From: Pseudopithomyces maydicus
Taxonomy: Eukaryota; Ascomycota; Dothideomycetes; Pleosporales; Didymosphaeriaceae
Direction of reading: 5' to 3'
Assembly (NCBI GenBank): GCA_026873275.1
Contig: JANTUC010000007.1
Coordinates: forward strand, 62,001-126,000
Length of the DNA: 64,000 bases
A program made the position numbers and the translations under genes. Positions 24,561-35,987 of the stretch are shown one piece after another (positions within the stretch are counted from its first letter, which is position 1; each line of letters begins with the position of its first letter). The notes under the pieces are model-generated. The model saw only the letters and a list, made by a program, of their open reading frames with translations. It did not search any database and was not told the origin of the DNA.

Positions 24561-26522
24561 TTACGAAGCCGACGAGCGCGTAGTCCGCTTATTAACCTCC
24601 GCCTGCGCCTTCTCGGCGCCGGACGCCACCGCCGCGGCGCCCTTATCCTTCGCGTCTCCGGCCGCCTTCTTCGCCTTGTCAGCCTGGGCCTTGAGCTGCT
24701 CCTTGGAGGGCGCGGCGCCGGAGCCGAAGAGGGCCGAGACGAGGATAGCGAGGACGGTGACGACGATGACGCCGAGGCCACCTGCGACCTCGGGGACGAA
24801 CTTGACGGCCTCGATGGGATCGCGCTGGGCGATCTCGATGAAGAGGTTGAGCTTCTCCTTTACGTAGAGGACGGGGTCGTCCTTGAAGACGAGGTCCGAG
24901 GGGGACTTGGGGGGTCGGCGACCTTGGGCTTGGAGGCTTCCTCCTCGGCCTTTTCGGCTGCGATCTTGACGTCGAAGGACTCCTTTTGGAGGGCGGCGGC
25001 GTCCTCGATCGAGTGCCCGATGTAGATGTTGTCGAAGAGGATGTCGTTCTGCATGGTCCAGATCTCGAAGCCGATGGCGCCGATGGGCTCGAAGTTGGCG
25101 GGCGTCTTGTCCTCGAAGTAGTCTGGGTTTGCGATCTTCTGGGGGGCCCAGACGCCCTTGTAGGCCGGGTTGTCGATGTACGGCGCGGTCCACTTGCCCT
25201 TGTAGTCGGGGTTCTTCTTCATGGGGGGTTCCCACTTGCCGCAGCCCGAGACCTCGTCGCACTTGGGGTTGGCGACCGTGGGGGCGACCCAGTCACCGTC
25301 CTCCTCGTCGTCCCAGTCCTCGGGCTTCTCGGCCTCAGGGTCGGGGATGATGGTGGGCTCGTCCTCGAGCCAGTCCTCGGGCTTGGTGGCCTCCTCGTCG
25401 ACAATCTCGAAAGGCGCCTCCTCATCCCAGTCCTCGGGCTTGGTGGCCTCAGGGTCGGCGATGCGGGCCTCGTCAACCCAGTCCTCGGGCTTGGTGTCCT
25501 TGGGGTCGTCAATCTCCTTCTCGGGGTTGACGGAGGGGGTGAAGTCCTCAAGAAGAGTGCCGTTGCGGATAGACTCGCCATCGATCTTGATCTCGAAGCT
25601 GTTGTCGGGCTTGACAATCAGGGTGTAGAGGGAGGTGGTCTTGACGATGCGGGCCATGGGGGGTTCTTGAGGTGCTTCTCCTCGTATTCGCCCGTCTTGG
25701 GGTTCTTGTGGCGGAAAATGAAGTGGACCTGCAACCGTCAGATTACGCCTTTATTTTCAAGACTGTGTATAAATCGTACCTTGTTGGTAGCACCGCACTT
25801 GTCGGGACCGAACATGATGATGTAGGGCGAAGCGTTGGAGAACTCCTCGGCGTGAAGCGCCTTGTTATCCTGGAGGAGCTTCATGTAGGCTCCACCGCAC
25901 TCCAGACCGTCTGTTGCGCTGTCAGTATATCGCCCGATTGCAATTGGCCCGTATCACCTACCCTGGAGCTTGACCTCGTACTGGACAACGAGGGTGTTAT
26001 CCTTGTTGTCGATCTTCTTGGGGAACTTCGCGGAGATGGCGTGGTGAGCGGCCTTGTCCTTGAGGACGAGACCCTTGTCGCCCTCGATGCCCTTGAGCAC
26101 GCTGGGCTCCTCAACGGACCAGGTGCCGACGTACGCCCACTCCTCCTCGGTGGACTTGTCGTCCTTCTTGGCGTGCGAGACCTTCCATCGCTTTTCCCAG
26201 TCGTCGGTGAACTGTTCGAGGAAAGGGGCCTTGAGGGAGGTAGGCTGTCGTATTGCGTTTCACGTCAGCCGAATTCGGAGAGGTAATGGCCCGAAATAAC
26301 AGACAAACAGCGATTGCTTGAACATTGTCGGGAATGGAGAGATGCTTCCATGGAGCTCGCCTGCGTGGGCAGGAAGCTCTACTCGGGTCGGCAGATACAT
26401 ACCGTGAAGGTAGACTTTGCTACGGTAGAAGTGGAGGTCGACGCCTCAGCTTCAGAGCTGCTCGCATCCTCCGCGCGCACAAAGGCGGCGGCAAGAATCG
26501 TAGCACCGACTGCAAAACGCAT
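24561..26522 (-). CDS. CNE1: Calnexin, ER lectin chaperone, two frame breaks
   Basis: ER-membrane lectin chaperone that binds monoglucosylated glycoproteins during folding. A signal peptide ([19 protein letters not shown]) starts at 26522. The globular domain holds [21 protein letters not shown] across an intron. The P-domain shows the proline-rich repeats: type 1 ([14 protein letters not shown] repeats) and type 2 ([23 protein letters not shown]). A single membrane segment ([16 protein letters not shown]) follows, then a short cytosolic Lys/Ala-rich tail. There are about three introns, including 51-bp-class ones near 25970-25920 and 25780-25730. Two breaks lie at G6 runs on the plus strand, 25658-25663 and 24909-24914. 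Each is fixed by one extra base, and conserved sequence continues directly across. For a conserved chaperone this points to base-calling error. Confidence 0.94.
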
Positions 26523-27804
26523 TGTCACAACACCAGCGATCTCGCAGGGACAGGAGACGACCAACGGTGTGTTGAGAAGGAGTAGAGAAGAGGTGGGTTC
26601 AACAAGTGGGGAGGCTGAATGAATTATATATAACAGCAGGCGGGAGAGAGCTTCCCGCGAAAGGCCACAGTTGACACTTTGAGCTCGGGCCACCCAGTGC
26701 CTGCCGAACCCGCAGCGCCGCAACATTACCCCATGGACGGTTCGAGAAAAGCTTCATGGGGATGCCACTTGGCAATCAGCTATTTAACTCTGGCCCGTTT
26801 GCCATGTATCGCTGGGTCTGCAGGCCTCTACATTCCGCCTGAATTGGCGCTTCATCTCGTGCTGGTGGTTGCGTGCATGGTCCCCGCTCTTTCCCCTCAC
26901 CCGTCCTACCCTCGTGTGCGACACGCTCAAGACAGTGGTAACCTCCTGCTGGATTTGCTCGCAAGGTACTCAATTGGGTGCTGTGAGTATTGACGGATGC
27001 ATCGACGTCGAAGTCAGTGTCTGAATAGAGACCAAATCTACGCAACAAGGTTCTTTGTTTTGCAAGGTTGGTTCTGGTTGACGAGAAGACGAATGATTGG
27101 AGACAGAATACATGTTCTATTGGCAGGTTACAAAGACACATTCTCATCGTTGCTCGACCGTTGGAGCGAACATATCCGAGCAATCGAACCTCGTTATGTT
27201 GCATAAATGTTTATTTATGCATCTGTAGTAAACACATCGCAACATCCGGATTCATTACGTCAGCTTGCAGTGTGGAGATGATCCAACTTCAAGTCAGTCG
27301 ATACGTACAAAATTGCTTATGCATTATGGCACCTAGACTATTATCGGGATTTTTCAATTACATGACGCCGTCTCACTCTCTTCCTTTAGACGTTCATAAT
27401 TTGCTCTCCAATCTTATGCAACTGTCTCTCAATCGTACGAGATCCCGAGGTCAAGTTACAATCACGCAACATCCATCATCGACTCATTCAGGAACGGAGC
27501 AATACTAGTTGCAAATACAAACGATCTCTTATTGTTACTGTTACCGGTGGCACCCCAACCGGGGCACCACTCTCAACGGCCCAGTCTCCACCCATTTTGC
27601 ACCGATTCAAGTCCCAAGAACGCAGCACACCGCCGTCGCCGTCGCCGTCGCCGTATCCAGGACCCTAAACAGAAACGCTATGTGCGCAAGAAAACCGACC
27701 CAAAAACAAGCCCAATACCCTACCCCCATTGGAAAGCATGCTATGGACACAGCCGCCCAAAACGCCAAGAAAGCCAATGATGATGATGATGATGCAAGGC
27801 CCAC
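26523..27804. other. Intergenic region, calnexin promoter side
   Basis: About 1.3 kb between the calnexin start and the 3' end of the REG1-like gene. A TATATATA-like element lies near 26625, about 100 bp upstream of the calnexin ATG. A CCGTCG microsatellite lies at 27632-27655. No gene is recognised. Confidence 0.5.
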
Positions 27805-29566
27805 TCAATTTCCACCTTTCCACCCCACGTTCCATATCACATGTGCAATGTCCCGCGCCGTGTTCACCGTATCGACCACTCTACCTATTATGCCGGGGGC
27901 TTGCGGGTCTTCGTCTTCGTCTACATCTTCGAAAGGCATGAACATTCCCGAGGCCGTGCGTCGGAGGCCGCTAGAGCTGGACCCTGACAACCCCCCAGAA
28001 TGGTCGTCTGGGGGTATTGAGTAAGGGTCTGACGGTGTCGGAGTTTTCGGCCTTTGCACCTCGTGATTGAAGGTGAAGTCGTCTTCCTCATCATCTTCTG
28101 GTAGTAAAAAGTTGCTGGATGGGTGAGAGGGTCGGAGGGTTTCTTGTGATGGTGAAGGTGACAAACGACTTGAGCGAAGGTAGCCGAGTGAATGTGTGAC
28201 GTGCTGTTCCGTGACATCCGGAGAATCCGTCCTGTACTTGAGGGTCGTGGGCTCAAGCTTTGCTATCGTCTTGTTCTCGCTGCTGATGCTCGTTTTTGAG
28301 CTTGTCCGTGAGAGCGTCCGTTTTCTTCTGGACCGCTTCATCATCACGACACCTTCGTCTGACGAGGAGTCGTTGTCTCTATACTTGGCCCACGGATTAT
28401 GATTGAAATCATCCTCCTCGTCTTCGTCTACGCCTTTACATTCGACAGCGATACACTGCTCGACTTTCTCGTCAAAGCGAATGTGCTTCTTCTCGCCTTG
28501 GTCCGGTGTCATTAAACCGGATGTAGATTGGGATGACAGGTAATCAGCGGTATCCCGACTGATCGTCCGAGTAGGGAGCAGTGTAAAATCAGACGCAGCC
28601 GACCGGCCAACGAACGGGCGTCGTCTTCGCCCGTCAAAGTTGGTGAGGGTGGTGGTGGCCTGCTGGGCCTGCACTGCGGCTGCGGCCTGGCTGACCAATG
28701 ATGAAGTCGATATGGACTTCTGCAGCATCACTTCCGACATGCTCCGCTTCTTCAGGATGGGCTTCTTCACAATGAACGAATTGGACTTGGACAACCGACT
28801 GACGGGTTCGGACGCGTGCTGAGTAATGTGTCGGTTCGCAGAGGGCTGGAGTGGACCGTACAGCCAGGTGACATCGCTCTCCTTGAGCCTATGGGGCGGT
28901 TAGCAAATGTCAGGCAGGGTTCCACGCAATTGCTGGCGTGTCGTTGACGAACCAGTTCAGGGACTCGGGGCTAACAGTCCGCAGGCGGTACTGCAGCTTG
29001 GCCCACTGACGCCACGACGCGTTTTCCAGACGCGACCGCTCGCCGTACACGCTGCGGTGCTCAACAATGTGCCGCCACGAGGACCAGATGTCCTCCTCCT
29101 TCCAATCATACGAGAGATAGTCGACGTGCTGCGAGGGTTCCGGACGCAGGTTCGTGTCGTCCTCGGAGACGGGCAGGTGGTCGGGCGCAGGGGCAGGGGC
29201 CTCAGAGGGGGCAGGCGAGGGGTCGGGAGCGGTGGCGAGCAAGGGACTGGGCGGCGCGTCGGCCAGGAAGTGTCTCGTCTTGTCTGCTTGGCTGTAGGCG
29301 GGGAAGGCGAGGCCCTCGTCGTCGTCGCTGCTGGTCGACTCATCTTCAGACTTGAGGTCCAGCGAGAAGCTGCTCGCCGAGGTGGACTGCACGGACGAGG
29401 TGCGCGAGGAGCTGAGCGACGAGCGCAGGTCGTTGAGGTCGGAGAAGGAGCACTGGTTGCGGCGCAGGGCGAAGGGCTGGGCCTGGCTGGAGTCGAAGAA
29501 GGAGGCGTGCGAGGGCGAGGAGCGGAGCGGGGCAATGTCGACGGGCGGCGCCATGATGTCTGCCAT
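27805..29566 (-). CDS. REG1: REG1/HEX2-like regulatory subunit of protein phosphatase 1
   Basis: Likely homologue of Reg1/Hex2, which targets type-1 phosphatase (Glc7) in glucose repression. The N-terminal part carries the DUF1752-type block (DYLSYDWKEEDIWSSW, ending ...SPESLNW). A 64-bp intron at 28952-28889 joins LNW to LKESDVTWLYGPL. The second exon has KKPILKKRSMSE and KHIRFDEKVEQCIAVE, which resembles the Reg1 PP1-binding region. Acidic/Ser-rich stretches and an amphipathic end (DTVNTARDIAHVIWNVGW) follow. Length is about 550 aa. I chose the ATG at 29566 (MADIMAPP). The frame stays open a few codons further up to a possible splice acceptor, so a leader exon cannot be excluded. The frame is intact. 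Confidence 0.83.
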
Positions 29567-31646
29567 TCTGGAGGGTGGTGGTGGCTCAATGGCCTCGGGG
29601 TCTGTCAATCAATCCAATGCCTCCCTCCGCAGCGGGCCAGGGGTCCTCGACATGCGGCTGCTGGGCGGCTCAGGCCGTGGCGGTGTGGAGGAGCAGGGCA
29701 GGGTGTGGGCTCTGGAGTCGGGGCGTGCGGGGCGCTGGCTGGGTGTTGTTATGGGCGGGTCGGTCGGTGGACGGACGGTGGTGCGGAATGGGGTCGGCGT
29801 GGGATGGAGGCACGCAGGGTCGTTATACTTCAGGGCGTGGGGATTCGACGACGTTGGGATGCAGCTTCGGATAGTGGATAGTTTGCGCTTTGGCCACGGC
29901 AAAAGCTTTTGGCAGGGTGAATGGCCTAGCCCGACGCGGCACCTGCAGGCCTGCTAGCGATCCCTCCCCGCCTTCTGGGCTCTGATGGGCGCCTCCACCG
30001 ACAATCTCCACTGCGTTGGCCTTGCGGGGGCCGCATTCATCGCCCGCGCACGCCCGCCGCACCTCATGGGAGCCCGCGACGACGCCATTCCGCCCGTCCT
30101 GGACAAAGACGGCCCTGCGATGCTCGACACGCAGGGTTTCAGCCCGCAGCGTGGCCATCCTCGGCTGATCGGCGCCTGTTGCATTCGGTCCCAACAGCGC
30201 GCGCGCCCTTTTTTTTTCTTCCTTTGATGGCCCACGGGCGCTAGAAAATTTCGAGGGACGCTGGCCAGCGCCTCCTCCACGCCCGCTCCTACTCCTGCGC
30301 CTGCGCTATCGACTCGGATGTCGCTAGGCGCCGTGCGAGAGGGATGCCTGTTGCGACAATTAAATCGCCAGCGGTGCGGTAGCCTCCCAGCGCTCGCCTG
30401 CGCGCCCTCCAGGGCTGCCCGCTCGTCACTCGACCCCCCAACTGCACCTCCGGCTAGCTGCTGCCCTTAGTCCCTCAACACCACAACTGCTATCTCGATC
30501 GAATGACGAACCATCTCCCTAATCCGCCGTTTGCTGATAATGCCACGCTATGCGACCTGCCAGCGCCGCCCATCTTGGTAGTCTCCGCCGCTTCCACCAG
30601 GGTCGCTATGCGGGCGCGCGGGTCCATGGAGCATTAGAGCCCACCGTGAGATCATGCTCACGGATCTAGCACATCAACACCACGACGACGCGCCATGGCG
30701 TGAGGGGTCCACTTGCCTTGCCATCCGGGGCCACCTACAAGAGACTCGTCAGCCGCCGTCCTGCCACCTGGGGAACATGGCCCGCTCGCAGTTCGCAGCG
30801 TGCAGCAGCAAACTCTGTCCCCTCACCCACACCGTTCGCTGCCTCCCTGCCCTCCCATTCCCCAGTCCCCCGTGCCGAGAAGCATAAGGGAAGAGGGCCC
30901 CGTCCCCCTGCCCATCACTGCCATTTATACCAGCGTGACACATATGCACATCATCAATTCGCGGTCCATCAGTAACGACCTGGCCGGTCCTAAGGCCGGG
31001 CTCGTACAATTCCCGCATGCTCGTACAAGGATGGTGCGGCGTTGTCCGACCAGCGAGATAGCCTGGTCTTGAGCAATGTGCTATCGTGAAACCTGATGGA
31101 AGAGGAAATAAACAAGGACAGAACACTGCCTACGTCAGGCGGCCCTCTGTTCTGCTCTCCCAGTACCATATTTCAAGGCGTCCACCTGCCTCGATGCCTC
31201 TGCGTGGACGCTGTCCCCCTCCGCGCCAGTCTGATAGGCCCGGCTTCACGTGCAGCCAAGCCAACTAAGCTTTCCGTGCGGGTACAGCCGTTGGAGGCCC
31301 GCCGATTGTCATTGCAATTGCGTCCCTTCGTCGCACCCCGGCTCTGAAAGTCTGAAAGATGTGCCTGTTGTCTGCTGCAACTATCTCTCGTACGGCCGTG
31401 TACGCAGGCGTGACATGGCGCGCCCTCGGAGACCTCGTATCCCTGCGCCGATTCGCCCCGCCGCTCTAGCAATTTACACATCGGGGCCACGAGGGCACCG
31501 AGCCGAGCCATTATCTCATCGATTTTTTGTACGAACGCGACCGACTAGCTGGCACCTTTCTTGCCGCTCGACCATGCGCAGTCGTCAACCACAACACCAA
31601 CGAACTTTGATCCCGCCCTCGTCGCCGTCTTGGGATCACTGCGACC
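29567..31646. other. Divergent intergenic region, 2.1 kb
   Basis: GC-normal region upstream of both the REG1-like gene (-) and the DHA2 transporter (+). Frames here are short and lack family motifs. It probably holds long promoters and leaders. No site is called. Confidence 0.45.
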
Positions 31647-33905
31647 ATGGCTTCGCATGCGACGGATGACGTCGTGTCGGATTCGCAGTCGACCCTGCCG
31701 AATGCAGCACCCGCGACGGACAAGGAATGGAAACCTGCAAACTCGCCCGCGAGCAGCTCGAATTCAGCCCAGAGCGTAGAGAACGGTCCCTATCCGCCCC
31801 CGGCAGCCCCTGGCGACGCAAAAGATGGCCAAGCTGCGACTGAAGATGGTGCCCAAGGAACGCAACCCGAAGCTCAGGCCCAAGAGGACCAGCCTCAAAG
31901 AAGCAAGCTCAAGATCGCGCTGATCATGCTCTCCCTCTGCATTGCAGTCCTGCTCGTGGCCCTCGATATCACCATCGTCACCACCGCCCTGCCAACAATC
32001 GCTGAGCAGTTCCACTCCGCTTCAGGTTACACGTGGGTCGGTTCCGCCTACCTGATCGCGAATTCGGCAGCGACCCCAATATGGGGCAAGGTATCCGATA
32101 TCTTCGGGAGGAAGCCCATCCTGCTGGTTACCAATGCCATCTTCTTTGTCGGTTCTCTGCTAGCGGCCGTGTCCGTCAACATGAACATGCTCATAGCGGC
32201 GCGCGTTATCCAGGGCATAGGAGGTGGAGGCCTGATTGTCTTGGTCAACATTTCTATATCGGATCTATTTGCCATGCGAGAACGAGGAGCGTATTTCGGT
32301 ATCATCGGTGGTGTCTGGGCGCTGGCCTCGAGCATGGGTCCCATTGTGGGAGGCGCATTGACGCAGAATGTTAGCTGGAGATGGTGTTTCTACATTAATC
32401 TTCCGTTTGATGGCTTGGCCTTTGTAATCATCCTTCTCGTCCTGGATCTGCATACGCCAAAGACGCCGCTGTGGGAAGGACTCAAGGCTGTAGACTGCTG
32501 GGGTCGTTGACCATGGTAGCAGGCACTATCATGGTCCTCCTCGGTCTCGAATTCGGTGGCGTCACCTTCCCTTGGAATTCTGCGACTGTCATTTGTCTCA
32601 TTGTGTTCGGCGTCATCACCATCGGATTGTTCTTCGTGGTCGAGCACCGTCTTGCCCCGTATCCCTTAATGCCGTTGGACCTTTTTTCCAAGAGATCCAA
32701 CATGGCAGCACTGGGCGTCTGTTTCTGCCACGCCTTCGTCTTCATCTCCGGATCCTACTTCCTCCCGCTGTACTTCCAAGCCGTGCTTGGCGCCACACCC
32801 ATCCTCTCGGGCGTGTACCTCCTCCCGACCGCTCTGTCGCTCTCTTTCCTATCAGCCTTCACCGGGGTCTTCATCCGCAAGACCGGGCAATACCTCCCCT
32901 GCATCTGGTTCGGCCTGACCTTCATGCTCGCCGGCTTCGGCACCTTCATCGACCTCGGCCCGCACTCCTCTTGGGCTAAAATCATAATCTTCCAGATCAT
33001 CGCAGGCATTGGCGTGGGTCCAAACTTCCAGTCCCCCCTCATCGCCCTGCAGAGTCTCGTCCCGGTAAGCCATCCCATACCACCCCACACCACCCCGTAA
33101 TCGTCCTCGATACCCTCCTGCACCCCCATGCAATGCATTACAGCAGTCCTACCCCATGCATTACAGTAGCCCTATCCCCATGCATTACAGTAGCCTCACC
33201 CCCATGCATCACAATAGCCTCTACCCCATACATCATAGTAGCCCTATCCCCATGCACCACAGTAGCTCCTACCCCTATATGCACCCACTAGCCTCCCACA
33301 TGCACGCACCCATCACGTGCACCTCTAGCTCCCAACACCCCCACTCCCACTCCCACTCCCAACCTCCCCCTCTCTCCCCCCCCCCCCCCCTAACCCCCAA
33401 GCTAACCCCCTCCCAGAAGCGCGACATCGCCACCGCCACGGCAACCTTCGGCTTCACGCGCAACCTCGGCTCCGCCATCTCCATCGTCGTCGGCAGCGTC
33501 ATCTTCCAGAACCGCATCGCCTCGCACTCCGCGTCTCTGCGCACCTCCCTCGGCCCAGACACCGCCTCCGCCTTCTCGGCCGGCTCCGCAGGCGCAAACG
33601 TGGGCCTCATCAACACGCTGCCGGGGCCGCAGAGGGAGGTCGCGCGCCAGGCGTTCGCAGAGTCGTTGTCGAGCATGTGGATATTGTATACGGTGGTGGC
33701 GGCGGTGGGACTGGGGGTTAGTGTGGGGATCAAGAGGAATGATTTGAGTAGGAAGCATGAGGAGACGAGGACGGGGATGGAGGTTGAGAGGGAGAGGAGG
33801 GTGGAGAGGGAGAGGGCGAGGGAGGAGAGGAGGAGGGGGAGGGGGAAGGAGATGGGTGGTGGGGAGGGAGAGGTGGAAGGGCTGGTGGGGGGAGAGGGAT
33901 GTTGA
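31647..33905 (+). CDS. DHA2-family (14-TM) MFS transporter, one frame break
   Basis: Major facilitator drug/H+ antiporter type. The hydrophilic N-terminus of about 90 aa is rich in Ala/Pro/Gln, then membrane spans begin. The DHA2 motif LDITIVTTALPTIAEQF marks TM1. GKVSDIFGRKP is motif A. RVIQGIGGGG and GPIVGGALTQNVSWRW (motif C-like) follow. The last part is GFTRNLGSAISIVVGSVIF, then a long charged Arg/Glu tail. One -1 break lies at the G4 run 32500-32503. Conserved membrane sequence resumes directly after it. Intron 33065-33416 is unusually long (352 bp) and holds a minisatellite. The substrate is unknown. It lies 10 kb from the polyketide cluster with unrelated genes between, so I do not count it as a cluster member. 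Confidence 0.87.
33125..33300. repeat. Intronic minisatellite, ~24-25-bp units
   Basis: About seven imperfect units built on CCCCATGCATTACAGTAGCC, entirely inside the 352-bp intron of the DHA2 transporter gene, followed by C-rich runs (C10 at about 33380-33390). Confidence 0.85.
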
Positions 33906-34838
33906 GAAGGTGGGATAGGATGGGTGGGGTGGGAGGGCGAGATGGATGTATGATAGTGCGTGGGACGTGTGTGTATATATATCTACGCAGGGAATATGCG
34001 AGTGAGATTGCTCAAATGCATCTCCGCACTTGTCTAGTCCTCATTGGTAGAACGACTAAAAGGCTTTTTTTTTTCATCATGGGAGGTTATATATGATAAG
34101 ATGGATGGACATAATCCTTCTCTGTACCATATCAGTCTATAATAAAAGCGTTACATGAGCTTCTGTTCCTCGACAAGTTCCCTTTCAACCCTCTTCTTAC
34201 AATCGACATCTTTGATATAAATGTGGTAACGCATGTATGTAGATTCCTATGTAGGAACTAGCTTATAATCACTAACTCTTTAGGTTATTATCAAGAGAGA
34301 GAGGGAAGCAGTACTAGTTCACACGATACTTATTATAGGAACGTACATCTAGATCTACCTACTCCTATAGAGTTTCTATTTTTTTTAATTACATCCCAAT
34401 TCAGAGGTTTAATCCTTTTGTTCAAGCGGCATTCATGCTATAGATATATATCTATATCTATATATATATATATCTTGTTTTATTTTAGATGAAAATCAAG
34501 CATAGAAGAGGGTCTTTTTCTAATAATAAAGAAATAGTAAGACTAATAATTAATTATTTAGATACTCTAGAGCTGGCTTATCTTTGTATTATCCTTTAAT
34601 TTATAGCTTCTTAAATGTGTATATTCAGAAAAGATCGTAGATGCGGCGCGAGCGTTATACAGATTAATTCTAGTAGGAAGTCATGCGTGAGAGTGGGAAA
34701 TATGTGCAGATGTGAGATTTTCGACGGTGGTTTGATGGATGGATGTATATGTTTAACTCGTGGTAGGGGCGTTTTCTGGTGAGGGAAATGGCCTTGAGCT
34801 TATCATCGCATTCTTCTTTCTCTTTCTTTCTTTCCCTC

Positions 34839-34883
34839 TTTTGGAGAAAGTAGCAGTAGAGTAAGTAAGTAGCTGTCCAGATA
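34839..34883 (+). repeat. Dispersed repeat, partial copy F (5' half)
   Basis: Contains TTTTGGAGAAAGTAGCAGTA then GTAGCTGTCCAGAT. It matches the first half of the family. It lies about 160 bp upstream of full copy C in the same direction. Confidence 0.45.
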
Positions 34884-35042
34884 TTTCCTTGGTTGGTCTT
34901 GCTCATGCTCCCGGGTCCGTCCCTTTGCTACGATAAGCTGGTAGATACTGTTTATTCCAAATCACCCTGTGTCCATCATGGAACGATGTGCGATAAGGAA
35001 ACATATATATATATATACACATCAACGACTCCATATGTTTTA

Positions 35043-35133
35043 TTTTTGGAAAAGTAGCAGCAGAGTGGCTGACTAGATGGAATGGTTGGAAAAAGCTGAC
35101 TTCCCCTCTTGTAACAGTTGAAAAGCGATCGTA
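35043..35133 (+). repeat. Dispersed ~95-bp repeat, full copy C
   Basis: Runs from TTTTTGGAAAAGTAGCAGCA to AGCGATCGTA with GCTGACTAGATG, AAAAAGCTGACTTCCCCTC and TTGTAACAGTTGAAAA blocks. Confidence 0.7.
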
Positions 35134-35686
35134 AGATAACTCTATATACTGAGGCGATCGTTGGGTCCATGTTGAAGCCCGTGGACACGGCGGTTAATTT
35201 AGCCCGTGTGTGGAAGGACACGGTACGCATCATGGCTTCCTCTTGGTCTAATCCTATCATCATCATAAGGCTCCCCAAGTGCACAACCGATTTACAATCC
35301 CGAGCACAGTGGACTTTAATGTGTTGGATATTCAGCGAGGTGTTAGGGTCCAAGGAGCTCTCCGGTCTTGTGGAATGGTCGAAGAAGTTGGGCACTGTGT
35401 GGTCACGTATATTACTGTTTAACAATTTTAATCGCCAGCAGGGCTTTCCTTTTATGTATTTTGTGGGGCGTGCATATAGTGGAGTATGTAGGTGTTGGGG
35501 AGTGCGCGAGGCGCGACGGGGAGTTTCAGGATGAGGAAGAGCCTGACGCGTTTGCGGCGAGGAGGATGTCTGAGTTGGAGGAGTACGATGGGGTGTTCGA
35601 GATGACTAGAAAAGCTGCAAAAACCCATCAAGAATAGTATCATCTTTTTAATAGGTGTTTTCTTCGATTAAGTTCTGAAATAGGGT

Positions 35687-35770
35687 TAAGCTAAGGTTAA
35701 ACGACACTAAGATAAGGTTAAGCGGGACTGAGGTCAGGTTAAACGACGCCAAGGTCAGGCCCGGCTGACC
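35687..35770. repeat. 21-bp tandem repeat, four units
   Basis: Four contiguous 21-bp units at 35687, 35708, 35729 and 35750. The first three share the core GGTTAA followed by ACGAC/GCGGGAC. The fourth is degenerate. The array ends about 217 bp before the start codon of the peptidase-like gene. Confidence 0.8.
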
Positions 35771-35987
35771 TGACTACACAGTGTGTAGAGGGTGCGGACA
35801 TACGGAAATTCGTTCTTGGCTGGTTTACGGCCGGTTTTACTCTACTATTGCTCAGCCTTTGTGGGGCAATTATAGAAACATCTGTCGGCACCACACTGTC
35901 TACTTAAGGTGCCTCGATGCTCGACCTCAACTATGCTTTACAGACTCTTTGTATCGTTCCTTCTCTGCTCCATCCTGAAAGTACGCG

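Larger units (their letters stand above)
33906..35987. other. AT-rich intergenic region with repeats
   Basis: About 2.1 kb with AT-rich stretches (34150-34650, including a TATATATA run near 34445-34475), a CTTT microsatellite near 34810-34835, repeat copies F and C, and a 21-bp tandem array just upstream of the peptidase gene. No supported gene is seen. Confidence 0.55.

Noticed and set aside
31647..33905. DHA2 transporter as a second exporter of the cluster
   Set aside because: It lies 9 kb outside, separated by unrelated genes and AT-rich spacers, with no shared motif.
35118..35637. Candidate genes between the repeat copy C and the peptidase-like gene
   Set aside because: The frames are short, overlap the dispersed repeat, and contain no recognisable protein features.
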